Source: Fodinibius sp. Rm-B-1B1-1 (GTDB taxonomy: Bacteria; Bacteroidota; Rhodothermia; Balneolales; Balneolaceae). Taken from it: 64,000 nt of DNA. The translations under genes and the position numbers were made by a program. Numbering within the stretch: the stretch's first letter is position 1; every line of letters begins with the position of its first letter. This document shows positions 1 through 9,100 of the stretch, one piece after another. The notes beneath the pieces are model-generated. The model searched no databases and had not been told where the DNA came from. It was given only the letters and a program-made list of their open reading frames with translations. The stretch covers positions 496,001 through 560,000 of the forward strand of contig NZ_JBCFYD010000002.1 in NCBI RefSeq assembly GCF_038594945.1, read 5' to 3'.

Positions 1-473
1 AGCAAAAAGGTATAAACGGGAATTAAGCCGACGGTAAGAACAGTATTGGCTGTACCGGTAAAAAATTGAGCAACATATTCTCCCGATCCTTTTATACTTT
101 CTACAATGGAATCGAGCTGTTCGGCGGTAACCCCAAACGTACGTCCTAATGCCCAGCGAAATCGGGTTATATTTGTATCAACCTGATCTTTTATTGCCGG
201 CAAATTGTCGGTAAAAGTAGTGATAAGTAGAATAACTCCATAAGCAGAACCGACTACAATTATTATTGATCCTATAATGAGGATAAAATTGGTGGCAATT
301 CGGGGAATGCTTTTTTGCTCAAGTTTTTGAGCAGCGGGATATAAGAGGTAGGCAAAGAGAACGGCCAGCGCAAGGGGAACCAAAAGTTGCCTGGTAATAA
401 TCAGTGCAGCAACTATTGTAAAAGCCAGTAATAATCTAACCAAGTATCGTAATGCCAAGGGATATTTTTCCAT
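1..473 (-). CDS. AI-2E family permease, C-terminus off the window
   Basis: An open minus-strand frame runs from an ATG at 471-473 off the left edge, giving 157 codons of N-terminal sequence. It shows hydrophobic segments near the start, a loop reading LPAIKDQ, and FTGTANTVLTVGLIPVYTFL near the edge, which is typical of the AI-2E/PerM family of multi-pass inner-membrane exporters. It starts 13 bases after the stop of the flavoprotein gene at 487 and is probably the last visible gene of that operon. A second, complete member of the family lies at 42475-43554. The substrate is not predictable; the AI-2E name does not prove autoinducer transport. Confidence 0.8.
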   Translation of the reverse strand, partial: MEKYPLALRYLVRLLLAFTIVAALIITRQLLVPLALAVLFAYLLYPAAQKLEQKSIPRIATNFILIIGSIIIVVGSAYGVILLITTFTDNLPAIKDQVDTNITRFRWALGRTFGVTAEQLDSIVESIKGSGEYVAQFFTGTANTVLTVGLIPVYTFL

Positions 474-486
474 GTTGTAGTGGGTA

Positions 487-1662
487 TTAAATCAGATGCT
501 CAAGATCGCTCTCTTTTATTTTTTGTAGTAATTGTTCTTGTATCTCTGTTGTTTGCCCCCCTGTTAACTGTTGGGCAATTTGCAAGGCCGCGCCCCACGA
601 AAGGGTAACACCTGCGCCTCCATGTCCATAATTATGATAGACCGTTTTACCCGAAATTGTTTCCTGATCGAGGCGTAATCCGTTGTTGGTACTTCGGATG
701 TACCGGTAGCCTACGGATGGGGTCAGCTCCTTGGAATATTCGAGTGATAACCCGAAAGTATGGTTTAGGATTTCGTTATTGAGATCAATAATGGGTTTTG
801 GAAATGTGATGTTATTGATCTCATAATGATCGGTATCACTTTTTTGGGACCATTTTTGCTGACTTAACTGACCCGCTTGACGGCTGCCCCCCAATACCCA
901 TCCATCTTTCCGTGGATAACAGTACACATCGCAGGCCTCACCCTGTTGATCGGCATAGAGTGATGCTTGGGGCGTATAATTGTAGGAGATAATTTCATTT
1001 TGGTTATTTGTAATCAGATCAGCATTTGGCTTATGGAGCAGGTGTCCCTGCATGATGAGCTGTTCTTCAATGGGATCATCAAAAAGTTCCGGACTTCCAG
1101 TACCGCTGCAATTAATAATAATATCCGCCGGAAGCTCGTCAAGATCTGACTCCTCAACTTTCTGTTGGATGATTTGTCCACCACTTTCTTTATAGACCTG
1201 AATCAAAGCAGGAAAATAGAGTGGCCAATCGGTAAAAATGCAATCAAATACCCACCCATGCAGGTTGGAGCTGTGTTTTCTTTTGGGGATAGTTTCAGGC
1301 TCTAAATCATAAATAGGACGCGGGTTCATCATCCAGTGCCGGTATTTGGGATCACCGGGATCTTCTTCAAAAACTTCAAAGTGCTTGTGCATCACTAAGC
1401 CCGGAAAGGTGAGCTTGCGAAGTTCATAGAAAAAGGCCTGGGATGTTTTAAAAATAGATTCCAGTTGGTCAGAATACACCGAATGTGGAATGACCGAGGC
1501 CGAAGGGTACAGACTTGCAAATTCGGGATGGGCATTTTTATTAGCAATGTCTGTGGGTACTTTTTCTGTGATGATCTCTGTTTTGTATCCCAAAAGCTGT
1601 AGCGTAAGAGCCGTGGTTACCCCCGAAATTCCGCTACCAATCACAATAATTTTATCCGACAT
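487..1662 (-). CDS. D-amino-acid-oxidase-like FAD-dependent oxidoreductase
   Basis: 391 residues. The N-terminus carries the FAD-binding Rossmann motif GSGISG (about residues 9-14). The C-terminus carries HNYGHGGAGVTLSWG (about 343-357), which fits the D-amino-acid oxidase signature, preceded by GGSRQAG (about 258-264). Enzymes of this family oxidise D-amino acids to 2-oxo acids with release of ammonia and hydrogen peroxide, or act as related deaminating oxidases. There is no signal peptide, so it is cytoplasmic. It is 27 bases downstream of a PLP-dependent serine/threonine dehydratase or racemase, suggesting one amino-acid pathway, possibly D-serine or D-aspartate turnover. The substrate is inference. 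Confidence 0.85.
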   Translation of the reverse strand: MSDKIIVIGSGISGVTTALTLQLLGYKTEIITEKVPTDIANKNAHPEFASLYPSASVIPHSVYSDQLESIFKTSQAFFYELRKLTFPGLVMHKHFEVFEEDPGDPKYRHWMMNPRPIYDLEPETIPKRKHSSNLHGWVFDCIFTDWPLYFPALIQVYKESGGQIIQQKVEESDLDELPADIIINCSGTGSPELFDDPIEEQLIMQGHLLHKPNADLITNNQNEIISYNYTPQASLYADQQGEACDVYCYPRKDGWVLGGSRQAGQLSQQKWSQKSDTDHYEINNITFPKPIIDLNNEILNHTFGLSLEYSKELTPSVGYRYIRSTNNGLRLDQETISGKTVYHNYGHGGAGVTLSWGAALQIAQQLTGGQTTEIQEQLLQKIKESDLEHLI

Positions 1663-1689
1663 GAAATCTTAAATCCTAATTTCCAATTT

Positions 1690-2661
1690 TTAGTTCTCTT
1701 GCCAGGGCAGAGTATTTAAATCCATATTTCCTCCACTGATAATTATTCCGGCTTTTTTATTTTCGACATCAACGTTACCGTTAAATACTGCAGCTAAGGG
1801 CACAGCACTTGAAGGCTCAATAATAATTTTCATGCGTTCCCAGATAAATTGCATGGCATCAATGATTTCATCTTCCGTTACAGTCACTACATCATCGACA
1901 TGTTTTTGGATACAGTTGAATGTTAGATCACTGAGGGAGGTCCGAAGCCCATCGGCAACAGTATCGGTACTTTGCACGGGGTGACGTTCGCCGGTTTTAA
2001 AAGACAAGTAGGCATCATTCGCTACTTCGGGTTCGGTACCGATAACGTTGGTATCAGGGGCAAATCCTGATGCGGCAATAGCCGTTCCGCTAATGAGTCC
2101 GCCTCCACCAATAGGAACCAGAATTATGTCTAAATTTGGTTGATCTTCCAACAACTCAATGGCTGCACTTCCCTGACCCATAATGATGTCAGGATTGTCA
2201 TAAGGGTGAATGAATGTTGCTCCTGTTTCTTGGATCACTTCGTTAAGCGTTGCTTCCCGGCTTTCTTGTGTTGATTTGCTAAAGGTGACATTGGCCCCAT
2301 AATCGCGAACGGCATTAACCTTAACTTTTGGGGCATTTTCGGGCATCACAATATGAGCAGCTATTCCCCGCTGTTTAGCAGCAAGCGCTACTGCCTGGGC
2401 ATGATTCCCCGATGAATGTGTCGCCACTCCATTCCTGGCATCTTCATCGGCAAGGTTACCAATAGCGTGGGTTGCTCCACGGAATTTAAAAGCTCCTACT
2501 TTTTGAAAGTTTTCACATTTGAAAAATAACTCACCGCCCGCACGGTCGTTAACTTTTTGACTACTTAAAACGGGTGTGCGATGTACCTTTTCACGAATTT
2601 TAAGGTAGGCTTTTTGAACTTCTTTAAACGTCGGGATTTTCATTTTTAAAGATTCCGTCAT
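1690..2661 (-). CDS. PLP-dependent threonine/serine dehydratase or serine racemase
   Basis: 323 residues of fold-type II PLP enzyme. The Schiff-base lysine sits in GAFKFRGA (about residues 57-64), the substrate loop is SSGNHAQ (about 83-89) and the phosphate-binding glycine loop is PIGGGGLISG (about 183-192). There is no C-terminal ACT domain, so this is the short catabolic, hydroxyaspartate-lyase or serine-racemase type and not biosynthetic IlvA. These enzymes eliminate ammonia from L-threonine or L-serine, or racemise serine. The gene lies 10 bases after the AsmA-like gene and just before a D-amino-acid-oxidase-like gene. Sequence alone does not separate dehydratase from racemase. Confidence 0.85.
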   Translation of the reverse strand: MTESLKMKIPTFKEVQKAYLKIREKVHRTPVLSSQKVNDRAGGELFFKCENFQKVGAFKFRGATHAIGNLADEDARNGVATHSSGNHAQAVALAAKQRGIAAHIVMPENAPKVKVNAVRDYGANVTFSKSTQESREATLNEVIQETGATFIHPYDNPDIIMGQGSAAIELLEDQPNLDIILVPIGGGGLISGTAIAASGFAPDTNVIGTEPEVANDAYLSFKTGERHPVQSTDTVADGLRTSLSDLTFNCIQKHVDDVVTVTEDEIIDAMQFIWERMKIIIEPSSAVPLAAVFNGNVDVENKKAGIIISGGNMDLNTLPWQEN

Positions 2662-2671
2662 TAAAAATTGG

Positions 2672-4288
2672 TTAAAGACCGATACTTGATTTTAGGCCTG
2701 AGAGTAAAGATTTCCACCAATAATTAAAAACGGATTTATGTTCCACTCGTTCAAAGTCAACTTTGGCTGAGCGAAGATCATCGTTCTTATTATCTGATTT
2801 TAATTTAAAAGTATTGGCAACAAAAGATTTTGCTTTATTGCCGAATGACTCTTCACTTAAACCCTCATCAAGTAGAGAAATTTTTAGATTTTCATATTCT
2901 AACGTAAGACTGCCCCCGGCGTTTTTTGCGGAAAGATTCATTTCAAAATCGAGCCCAAGAATGTTACCCTCCTCAATACGTACAAAAGCAATGGGTTCTA
3001 AAGCGTCATTCAATGGTTGCATATCCATCGATTGCAAGCTTCCCTTAATTTCCTGTCGGTTATCACTCGTCATCATAAAGGTGAACTGTGCCTCGAGCTG
3101 ACCCTTATTCATAACATTAGTGGTAGCGTGCAACGTAGGAGTTCTTCCATTGTCCCAATGGGCTTCAACATTCGTTAGGTCGGTAAAATCTGCTGATAAA
3201 TGAGCGAATTCGATATATCCTGCTTTTTCAGTATTTGGTTTCCGTTCGGTATATCGGATGTTACTATTGCTAATATGGATACTGTCAATGGTAGTTGGAA
3301 AAGGGATATCCCGAATCATTTCCTGTGGCAGGGGTTTGTATTTTTTTGGAGATTCGGGGGGGCGTTTGTCACGATATATATTGATATCGGCATTCGTAAT
3401 ATTGATAAGACGGGTAGTAATACTTTCTGCTTTATTTAACATTTCGATATCAATTCCATCCCATTTGATTTCTTTGATATCCATATTCAGCCGATCTATC
3501 TGGTGACCTACGTTATCCGAAAACGCTTGTTTGTCGAATTGTGGAATCAGGGAAAACTCACGCAATACTAATTGGGAATCAGTAGTCGAAAAATCCACAT
3601 CACCGGTAGTAATCTTGTAGAGTTCGTTTGGCGTTTGAAACTGGACATTTCGAAAAGCTATAGTGATATCATCAGCAGGAATTACACGTTCATCTTTAAG
3701 TGAGGTAGAATCAATTGTGATGTTGTGAAGTTTGATATCACTATTAGATAATGATAAGAGGGGGGCAACTGGTAAATTGGCGCGATTGTAATATAGAGAA
3801 AGTCCGGTAATATTAAGGTTGGGAACTGAAATTTGATCAACAACTTTTAGAACCATTTTAGAAAGTTGTTGAGAGGGGCGATGCCAGGGTGTTTTTTGTG
3901 TTGAGGATTCTTTTTTGGGAGCTGTTACATATATATCGGGATTGATAATCTCAATATTATTGAGGGAAAGTTCGTGCTGTAATAGCAGTTTAATTACCCC
4001 AATTCCCGATACATTGAATTCATCAAGTGTTAGCTGTATATCGCTTCCTGAAGAGGCTTCTTTTTTTGATAGTTGAATACCGGAAAGGGAAAGTTGTCGC
4101 CCCAATATTTGTAGATCAAAATCTTTAATCTCAAGCTCATAAGCATCATCAGTTGCTTCATGAAAACGTTCAACAGCTGTCTCCTTTAGCTGCTCATCCA
4201 GAAAAAAGCTAATATAAATTTGGATGCTGCCAATGAGTACAATTGCACTGATGAGTACCCCAACCACAATTTTTTGATAGCGCTTCAT
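2672..4288 (-). CDS. Membrane-anchored AsmA/DUF748-like envelope protein
   Basis: 538 residues from the ATG at 4286-4288. I prefer this start to an upstream one at 4327 because MKRYQKIVVGVLISAIVLIGS forms a clean N-terminal membrane anchor. The rest is a long periplasmic region of alternating beta-type repeats with many IxI and LxL patterns (for example FDLQILGRQLSLSGIQL), as in AsmA/DUF748 proteins thought to shuttle lipids or modulate outer-membrane assembly. It is the first gene of a tight minus-strand operon with the dehydratase. Family assignment rests on architecture and not on a catalytic motif, so the role is uncertain. Confidence 0.6.
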   Translation of the reverse strand: MKRYQKIVVGVLISAIVLIGSIQIYISFFLDEQLKETAVERFHEATDDAYELEIKDFDLQILGRQLSLSGIQLSKKEASSGSDIQLTLDEFNVSGIGVIKLLLQHELSLNNIEIINPDIYVTAPKKESSTQKTPWHRPSQQLSKMVLKVVDQISVPNLNITGLSLYYNRANLPVAPLLSLSNSDIKLHNITIDSTSLKDERVIPADDITIAFRNVQFQTPNELYKITTGDVDFSTTDSQLVLREFSLIPQFDKQAFSDNVGHQIDRLNMDIKEIKWDGIDIEMLNKAESITTRLINITNADINIYRDKRPPESPKKYKPLPQEMIRDIPFPTTIDSIHISNSNIRYTERKPNTEKAGYIEFAHLSADFTDLTNVEAHWDNGRTPTLHATTNVMNKGQLEAQFTFMMTSDNRQEIKGSLQSMDMQPLNDALEPIAFVRIEEGNILGLDFEMNLSAKNAGGSLTLEYENLKISLLDEGLSEESFGNKAKSFVANTFKLKSDNKNDDLRSAKVDFERVEHKSVFNYWWKSLLSGLKSSIGL

Positions 4289-4392
4289 CTGGCATCGGGT
4301 GAAATTGAGTAATAAGATTACCAACAAAATATTTGCTGGGAAAGCACAAATTACAGAAGCTAAGGATGAATAAAAATTTTAAAAAGTTACTG

Positions 4393-4770
4393 TTAACCTT
4401 CTTCAGGTGGGAGTAATGGCTGTTCGGCAAACATGTACTTTTTAACCAGATTTCCGTTAATGAGATGTTCTTGAATGATTTGTTCCAGCACTTTCGGTTT
4501 ACAGGAGTGATACCAGATTCCCTCGGGGTATACAACAGCGACGGGGCCTTTTTTGCAGATGCGTAGGCAATTGGCTTTGGTTCGATAAATACCGCCGGCA
4601 CCATCAAGATTGAGTTCACTTAGCCGTTTTTTAAGATATTCCCAAGCCTCAAGACTAATCTCTTTTTTACAGCACTTGGGTTTAGTCTGATCAGCACAGA
4701 GGAAAATATGTCGTTCAATTTTATCAACGTGGAGCTCTTCTGCTTTCTTTCGGACGCGATTATTCATCAA
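4393..4770 (-). CDS. Thioredoxin-fold [2Fe-2S] ferredoxin
   Basis: 125 residues. The core reads [14 protein letters not shown] near residue 22 and, about 40 residues later, [22 protein letters not shown], then ends in a [11 protein letters not shown] helix. This cysteine layout (Cys near the first strand, then Cys-x3-Cys around NCLRIC) is the thioredoxin-like 2Fe-2S ferredoxin pattern also found as a domain in bidirectional hydrogenases and cobalamin-related proteins. It is probably a small soluble electron carrier. It stands alone, with a gap of about 100 bases before the AsmA-like operon. The partner enzyme is not visible. Confidence 0.8.
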   Translation of the reverse strand: MMNNRVRKKAEELHVDKIERHIFLCADQTKPKCCKKEISLEAWEYLKKRLSELNLDGAGGIYRTKANCLRICKKGPVAVVYPEGIWYHSCKPKVLEQIIQEHLINGNLVKKYMFAEQPLLPPEEG

Positions 4771-5404
4771 TATGATTGATTCTTAATAGAGTTATTAGAA
4801 GTTAACAGTGTTATTTAAAGGTAAGTTTTAAAACGGACATTTTCTTACTTAGAAGTGTAAGATTACAAGCGGGATACCAGTCTTTTTATAATTGTGTTTT
4901 AAGTTGATTCAGTAGATAAAAAATCTTCCAACCTGGGAGTTGCTGCATATTCTGAATTCGGAGCAGTATAAAGTATTACGGTTGTTTGTATATCAAGTAA
5001 AGAAGGAGTGGTTATACGAACGATTTCAGAATCGGAAAATGGCATATAGTCCCGTTTAATTATTGGACCGTACATTCATAGAGGATTTATAGAAACCTAT
5101 GTCACCCTGATTTTATTTGAAGATCTTTAGCAAAAAATGGGGTTTAGCAGTGTTAAACGGTTTATGGCAAGAGGTACTGGTCGGGACAGTATGACATGGT
5201 ATGGTTTTGCAAAGTTCCCTTCATATTATTTTTTGCAGAAAACGCCTATTTCCAATTTAGGTCTTTTGTGCTATTTCTAACTCGGATTTAATCGCTTACT
5301 TTTATTAAGTAATTATAGTTATTGGGAATACACGAATTATAGTGGTACCTATTAAATGTGTGTTAGTTTTTTAGCTCCAGTATTAAAAAATTTCTCATCA
5401 ATTT
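4771..5404. other. Gene-free stretch between divergent units
   Basis: About 630 A+T-rich bases separate the ferredoxin gene (minus) from the KaiC-like gene (plus). I find no convincing coding frame and no tRNA-like fold. The only recognisable element is a partial copy of a dispersed palindromic repeat at 5100-5120. Promoters for both flanking genes should lie here, but I could not find a confident TTTG/TAnnTTTG pair. Confidence 0.5.
5100..5120. repeat. Half copy of dispersed palindromic repeat
   Basis: TGTCACCCTGATTTTATTTG here matches the left arm of the fuller repeat at 28134-28195 (TGTCACCCTGAATTTATTTT) with about two differences. The right arm is absent. Confidence 0.4.
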
Positions 5405-6841
5405 ATGAATAGCTTACAAAAAAAATCATTTGGACTATCTGGATTAGATGAAATTTTATATGGAGGATTGATACCTCAAAAATCTTATTTGATTCAGGGA
5501 GGGCCGGGTTCTGGTAAATCCACTATGGGTCTTCATTTTCTCAGTCAGGTAAGCAAAAACAATGCAAGTGGTTTATATATCACGCTGGGTGAATCCGAGA
5601 AGAGTATCAAAGAAAATGCTTCGCAGTTGGATATTGATCTTTCGGGGGTATCCTTTTTGGATTTGAGTCCGAAAGAAAATTTAAATGAAGATTCCAATTC
5701 ATACAGCGTATTTTCGGCTGCAGAAGTTGAGCAGCAGCCAATGATGGATGCCATAATTGAGGCTGTTGAGAAGTATGAACCTAATCGTGTTGTGCTTGAT
5801 TCTATAACCATGTTGCGGATGTTGAACAAAGATCCGTTCAAGATGCGAAAGTTGGCGCTGTCGTTTATTAAGTTTATTACCGAGCGTGAAGCTACGTTGT
5901 TGATGATTTCAGAGTCAATGGATGATTCTTCTGAACAAGATGCTACGTTTTGGGTAGATGGAATCATTAAGCTGGAAAGTGATACAACATGGCGCAGGCT
6001 AAAAGTTACTAAGCTTCGGGGATCAGATTACCAATCGGGTGATCATGCATTTAAAATTACCGGGCAGGGAGTAACGGTGTTTCCCCGATTGCGGGCGAAT
6101 AATTATGATCGAAAATTCCAACCAGAATCATTATCAACTGGAATTGATGAGTTGGATGTAATGCTACATGGTGGCATAGAAAAGGGAACGGTGAGTCTTT
6201 TAGTAGGAGCCACAGGTGTTGGTAAAACAAACCTGGGCCTGCAGTTATTAAAAGAATCGGCCTCCCGGAATGAACGAGCGGCACTTTATACTTTTGAAGA
6301 GTCGAAAGAGCTTATTCTCGAGCGCTCTAAAAATGTGAATATCCCCATTGAGGATATGATCGAATCTGGGAATCTGAATATTATGCCGATTGAGCCGTTG
6401 TCTTATTCCCCAGATGAGTTTACGAAAATGGTACGGACTGATGTGGAGGAAAATGGAACTCAAATAGTGATGATTGATTCTATAGGAGGATACAGGCTGG
6501 CTGTTCAGGAGGAAGATATTCTTGAACGGCTGCATGAGCTCACAGTCTATCTACAGAACATGGGGGTTACTTCTTTGCTTATCAACGAAGCCCAGACTGT
6601 AACGGGAGAGTTTAAAGCTACTAATATGAATGCCAGCTACTTGGCCGATAATATTTTATTCCTGCGTTACCTCGAAATAAATGGACAACTTCGAAAGTCT
6701 ATAGGAGTATTAAAAAAACGATTAAGTGATTTTGAGAAATTCATTCGTGAATTCAAAATTACTTCTGAAGGTATTAAGATAGGTCAGCCGTTGGAAAATA
6801 TGCGCGGTATTTTAAGTGGTAATCCCGAGCTATTAGATTAG
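5405..6841 (+). CDS. Two-domain KaiC-like RecA-superfamily ATPase
   Basis: 478 residues with two tandem KaiC/RadA-type domains. The first has Walker A GGPGSGKS (about residues 31-38) and a Walker B-like VVLDSITM (about 133-140). The second starts with STGIDELDVMLHGGIEKG and has Walker A GATGVGKTN (about 267-275) and IVMIDSIGG. This is the double-ATPase layout of the circadian protein KaiC, but no kaiA or kaiB is visible. Many non-cyanobacterial relatives act in stress or light signalling with histidine kinases. Consistent with that, a PAS/HisKA_2 kinase starts 24 bases downstream, probably in the same transcript. Confidence 0.88.
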   Translation: MNSLQKKSFGLSGLDEILYGGLIPQKSYLIQGGPGSGKSTMGLHFLSQVSKNNASGLYITLGESEKSIKENASQLDIDLSGVSFLDLSPKENLNEDSNSYSVFSAAEVEQQPMMDAIIEAVEKYEPNRVVLDSITMLRMLNKDPFKMRKLALSFIKFITEREATLLMISESMDDSSEQDATFWVDGIIKLESDTTWRRLKVTKLRGSDYQSGDHAFKITGQGVTVFPRLRANNYDRKFQPESLSTGIDELDVMLHGGIEKGTVSLLVGATGVGKTNLGLQLLKESASRNERAALYTFEESKELILERSKNVNIPIEDMIESGNLNIMPIEPLSYSPDEFTKMVRTDVEENGTQIVMIDSIGGYRLAVQEEDILERLHELTVYLQNMGVTSLLINEAQTVTGEFKATNMNASYLADNILFLRYLEINGQLRKSIGVLKKRLSDFEKFIREFKITSEGIKIGQPLENMRGILSGNPELLD

Positions 6842-6865
6842 CATTGACTATGCGGATATAAATGT

Positions 6866-9088
6866 ATGGAAAACTTAACTTTAAATATTGATGGCAACCA
6901 TTCCGCCCAGAAGGATAAGTTTACTGTATTACTGTCGTTGAGCAATCCCAAAGATCGCCAGTTAATACAAAACTTTTTGCCGGGCCCGCAGTATATAGAT
7001 ATTCGATTTGTTGATGATTTAATTGACCGTCATGCATATGATCTCTGCATTGTAGACGAGCAGACCTTACCGATCTACAGAAATGTGCTTCAAAAGCTTA
7101 AGAATCAGTCGACTCCGGTGTTCCTGCCAATGTTATTGCTTTCTCAAAATAAGGATCAGGTTAGAAGTGATTCTGCACTTCTGGAATTTGCCGATGATGT
7201 CATATATATCCCCGCCTCTAAAAAAGTGATGAAATCGCGGATCGAATTACTTTTACAGCAGCGGAAATACTCTTTGAAGCTGGAAGAAAAAAATCGACAG
7301 CTCGAACAGAAAAACAAAGAGTTGGCAGAAGAAAAACGCAAATACCAGTTGCTGGCCGACAATTCGACCGACATGATATCGCTTCACAAGCCTGATGGGA
7401 CGTATTTATATGCTTCTCCAGCCAGTAAGGAGTTAACAGGTTATACACCCGAAGAGTTGATCGGACAGAATGTGTTTGAGAATATTCATCCCGATGATAA
7501 AGAAAGGCTGCAGGATGAAGTAAAGGATTTTGAAGACTCAAAAATAGAGCGCTGGGAATTCAGAAAGCAGACAAAAGATGGGAACTTTAAGTGGGTTGAG
7601 GCAGCATTAAGACCTATCGGAGATGAAGAAACTGGCGAAATTATAGAAGTACAGGCCAGTACCCGTGATATTTCGGAACGCAAAGAGTTTGAGAAAAAAC
7701 TCCAGGAAGAGAAGGAGTTTATTGACAAATCGATACAAAGTCTGCCCGAACTTTTCTACCTGATTGATGAGGAACAGAATTTTATCAAATGGAATAATAT
7801 TGAGCAGGAGTTAGGTTATACCGATGAGGAAGTGCAAGATATGGATCCCCTGGATTTTTATCGGGAAGAAGACCGGGAATTTATAACCTCCAAAATTCTG
7901 GAAGCTTTCAAAGAGGGTAGTGCTGAAACGGAAATACAGATGGTATCGAAGAGTGGCGATCTCAAACCTTATTATATTACGGCAAAAAGATTTAGCAGAG
8001 GGGACAACAATTATATTGTCGGTTTCTGTATGAATTTATCTGCGATCAAAGAAGCGCAGTATGAGCTCGAACAGCAGCGTGAACTTCTTGATGCCGTGGT
8101 GAATCAAACGAAATCACTGATCTATATTAAAGATCAAAGTGGGGAATACAGGTTAGTTAATGATAGTTATTTAGCGTTTTACAACTTAAAAAGAGAGAAT
8201 GTTATAGGAAAAAAAGATCGTGAGGTTCATGGACAAAAAATTGCTGATCAGACATTAGGTCAGGATTATAAGGTGTTAGAGGATCAGCAAACCATAGAGG
8301 TGGAAGAAGAAAGGACAAATGGCTACGAAAGCAGATTATATCATACTATAAAATATCCTCTCAGGGGAATACCAGGTTTGGAAAACTGCATGTGTGGAAT
8401 TTGTACAGATGTCTCTGACCGTGTGAAATACGAACAAGAATTAGAAGATTCACTTAAAGAGAAGGAAACCCTGTTGCAGGAAATTCATCACCGGGTAAAA
8501 AACAATCTGGCGGTGGTATCGGGTATGATGGAACTGCAGACATTTAATACGGACAATGAAGAGGTGAAAGGGCTATTGGACGACAGTAAAAACCGAATTA
8601 AAACGATGGCATTGATACACGAAAAGCTGTATGAATCCTCTTCGCTTTCCAGAATTGATTTCGGTTCATACGTTGAAGACCTGCTTGGGAATATTGGAAA
8701 AGTTTCAGCAATTGATAAGCAGATTAAGATCGATTTGAATTATGATTCTTTTAATCTAAATGTTAATCAGGCCGTACCCAGTGCGCTTATCATTAACGAA
8801 GTAGTAGCCAATGCTTTTGAGCATGCTTTTGTGGATAAAAAAGAGGGATTAATCGAAGTTACACTAAAGCAAAATGGCGAAAATATTACCGTCAATATAA
8901 AAGATAACGGTCGCGGATTGCCCGATGATTCCGACTATCGGAGTGAAAAATCGATAGGAATTACTATTATCGAAACACTTATTAAGCAACTTGAAGCTGA
9001 GCAAAAAATAGAAAATAATAACGGCCTTTCGTTTACCTTCACCTTTGCAAAGCAAGATATAAAAGGGTCGTCAAGCTCACTGGTTTAG
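6866..9088 (+). CDS. Multi-PAS sensor histidine kinase (HisKA_2/HWE type)
   Basis: 740 residues without membrane segments. Order: a receiver-like N-terminal region (about 15-130; FTVLLSLSNPKDRQLI, VDEQTLP), a coiled coil (about 130-160), three PAS domains (about 160-275, 285-400 and 405-525; SPASKELTGYTPEELIGQNVFENIHPDD is the clearest), then the phospho-acceptor motif EIHHRVKNN at about 538 and a HATPase domain with NEVVANAFEHAF and DNGRGLPDD. HisKA_2 kinases sense soluble or light signals and phosphorylate response regulators or receiver-only proteins. Its place directly behind a KaiC-like ATPase suggests one signalling pair. No response regulator is adjacent. Confidence 0.9.
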   Translation: MENLTLNIDGNHSAQKDKFTVLLSLSNPKDRQLIQNFLPGPQYIDIRFVDDLIDRHAYDLCIVDEQTLPIYRNVLQKLKNQSTPVFLPMLLLSQNKDQVRSDSALLEFADDVIYIPASKKVMKSRIELLLQQRKYSLKLEEKNRQLEQKNKELAEEKRKYQLLADNSTDMISLHKPDGTYLYASPASKELTGYTPEELIGQNVFENIHPDDKERLQDEVKDFEDSKIERWEFRKQTKDGNFKWVEAALRPIGDEETGEIIEVQASTRDISERKEFEKKLQEEKEFIDKSIQSLPELFYLIDEEQNFIKWNNIEQELGYTDEEVQDMDPLDFYREEDREFITSKILEAFKEGSAETEIQMVSKSGDLKPYYITAKRFSRGDNNYIVGFCMNLSAIKEAQYELEQQRELLDAVVNQTKSLIYIKDQSGEYRLVNDSYLAFYNLKRENVIGKKDREVHGQKIADQTLGQDYKVLEDQQTIEVEEERTNGYESRLYHTIKYPLRGIPGLENCMCGICTDVSDRVKYEQELEDSLKEKETLLQEIHHRVKNNLAVVSGMMELQTFNTDNEEVKGLLDDSKNRIKTMALIHEKLYESSSLSRIDFGSYVEDLLGNIGKVSAIDKQIKIDLNYDSFNLNVNQAVPSALIINEVVANAFEHAFVDKKEGLIEVTLKQNGENITVNIKDNGRGLPDDSDYRSEKSIGITIIETLIKQLEAEQKIENNNGLSFTFTFAKQDIKGSSSSLV

Positions 9089-9100
9089 TTTCTGTGGTCG

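Noticed and set aside
2763-3506. Plus-strand ORFs opposite the AsmA-like gene
   Set aside because: They are shadows of the minus-strand coding frame, with Ser/Phe/Leu-biased composition and no start context.
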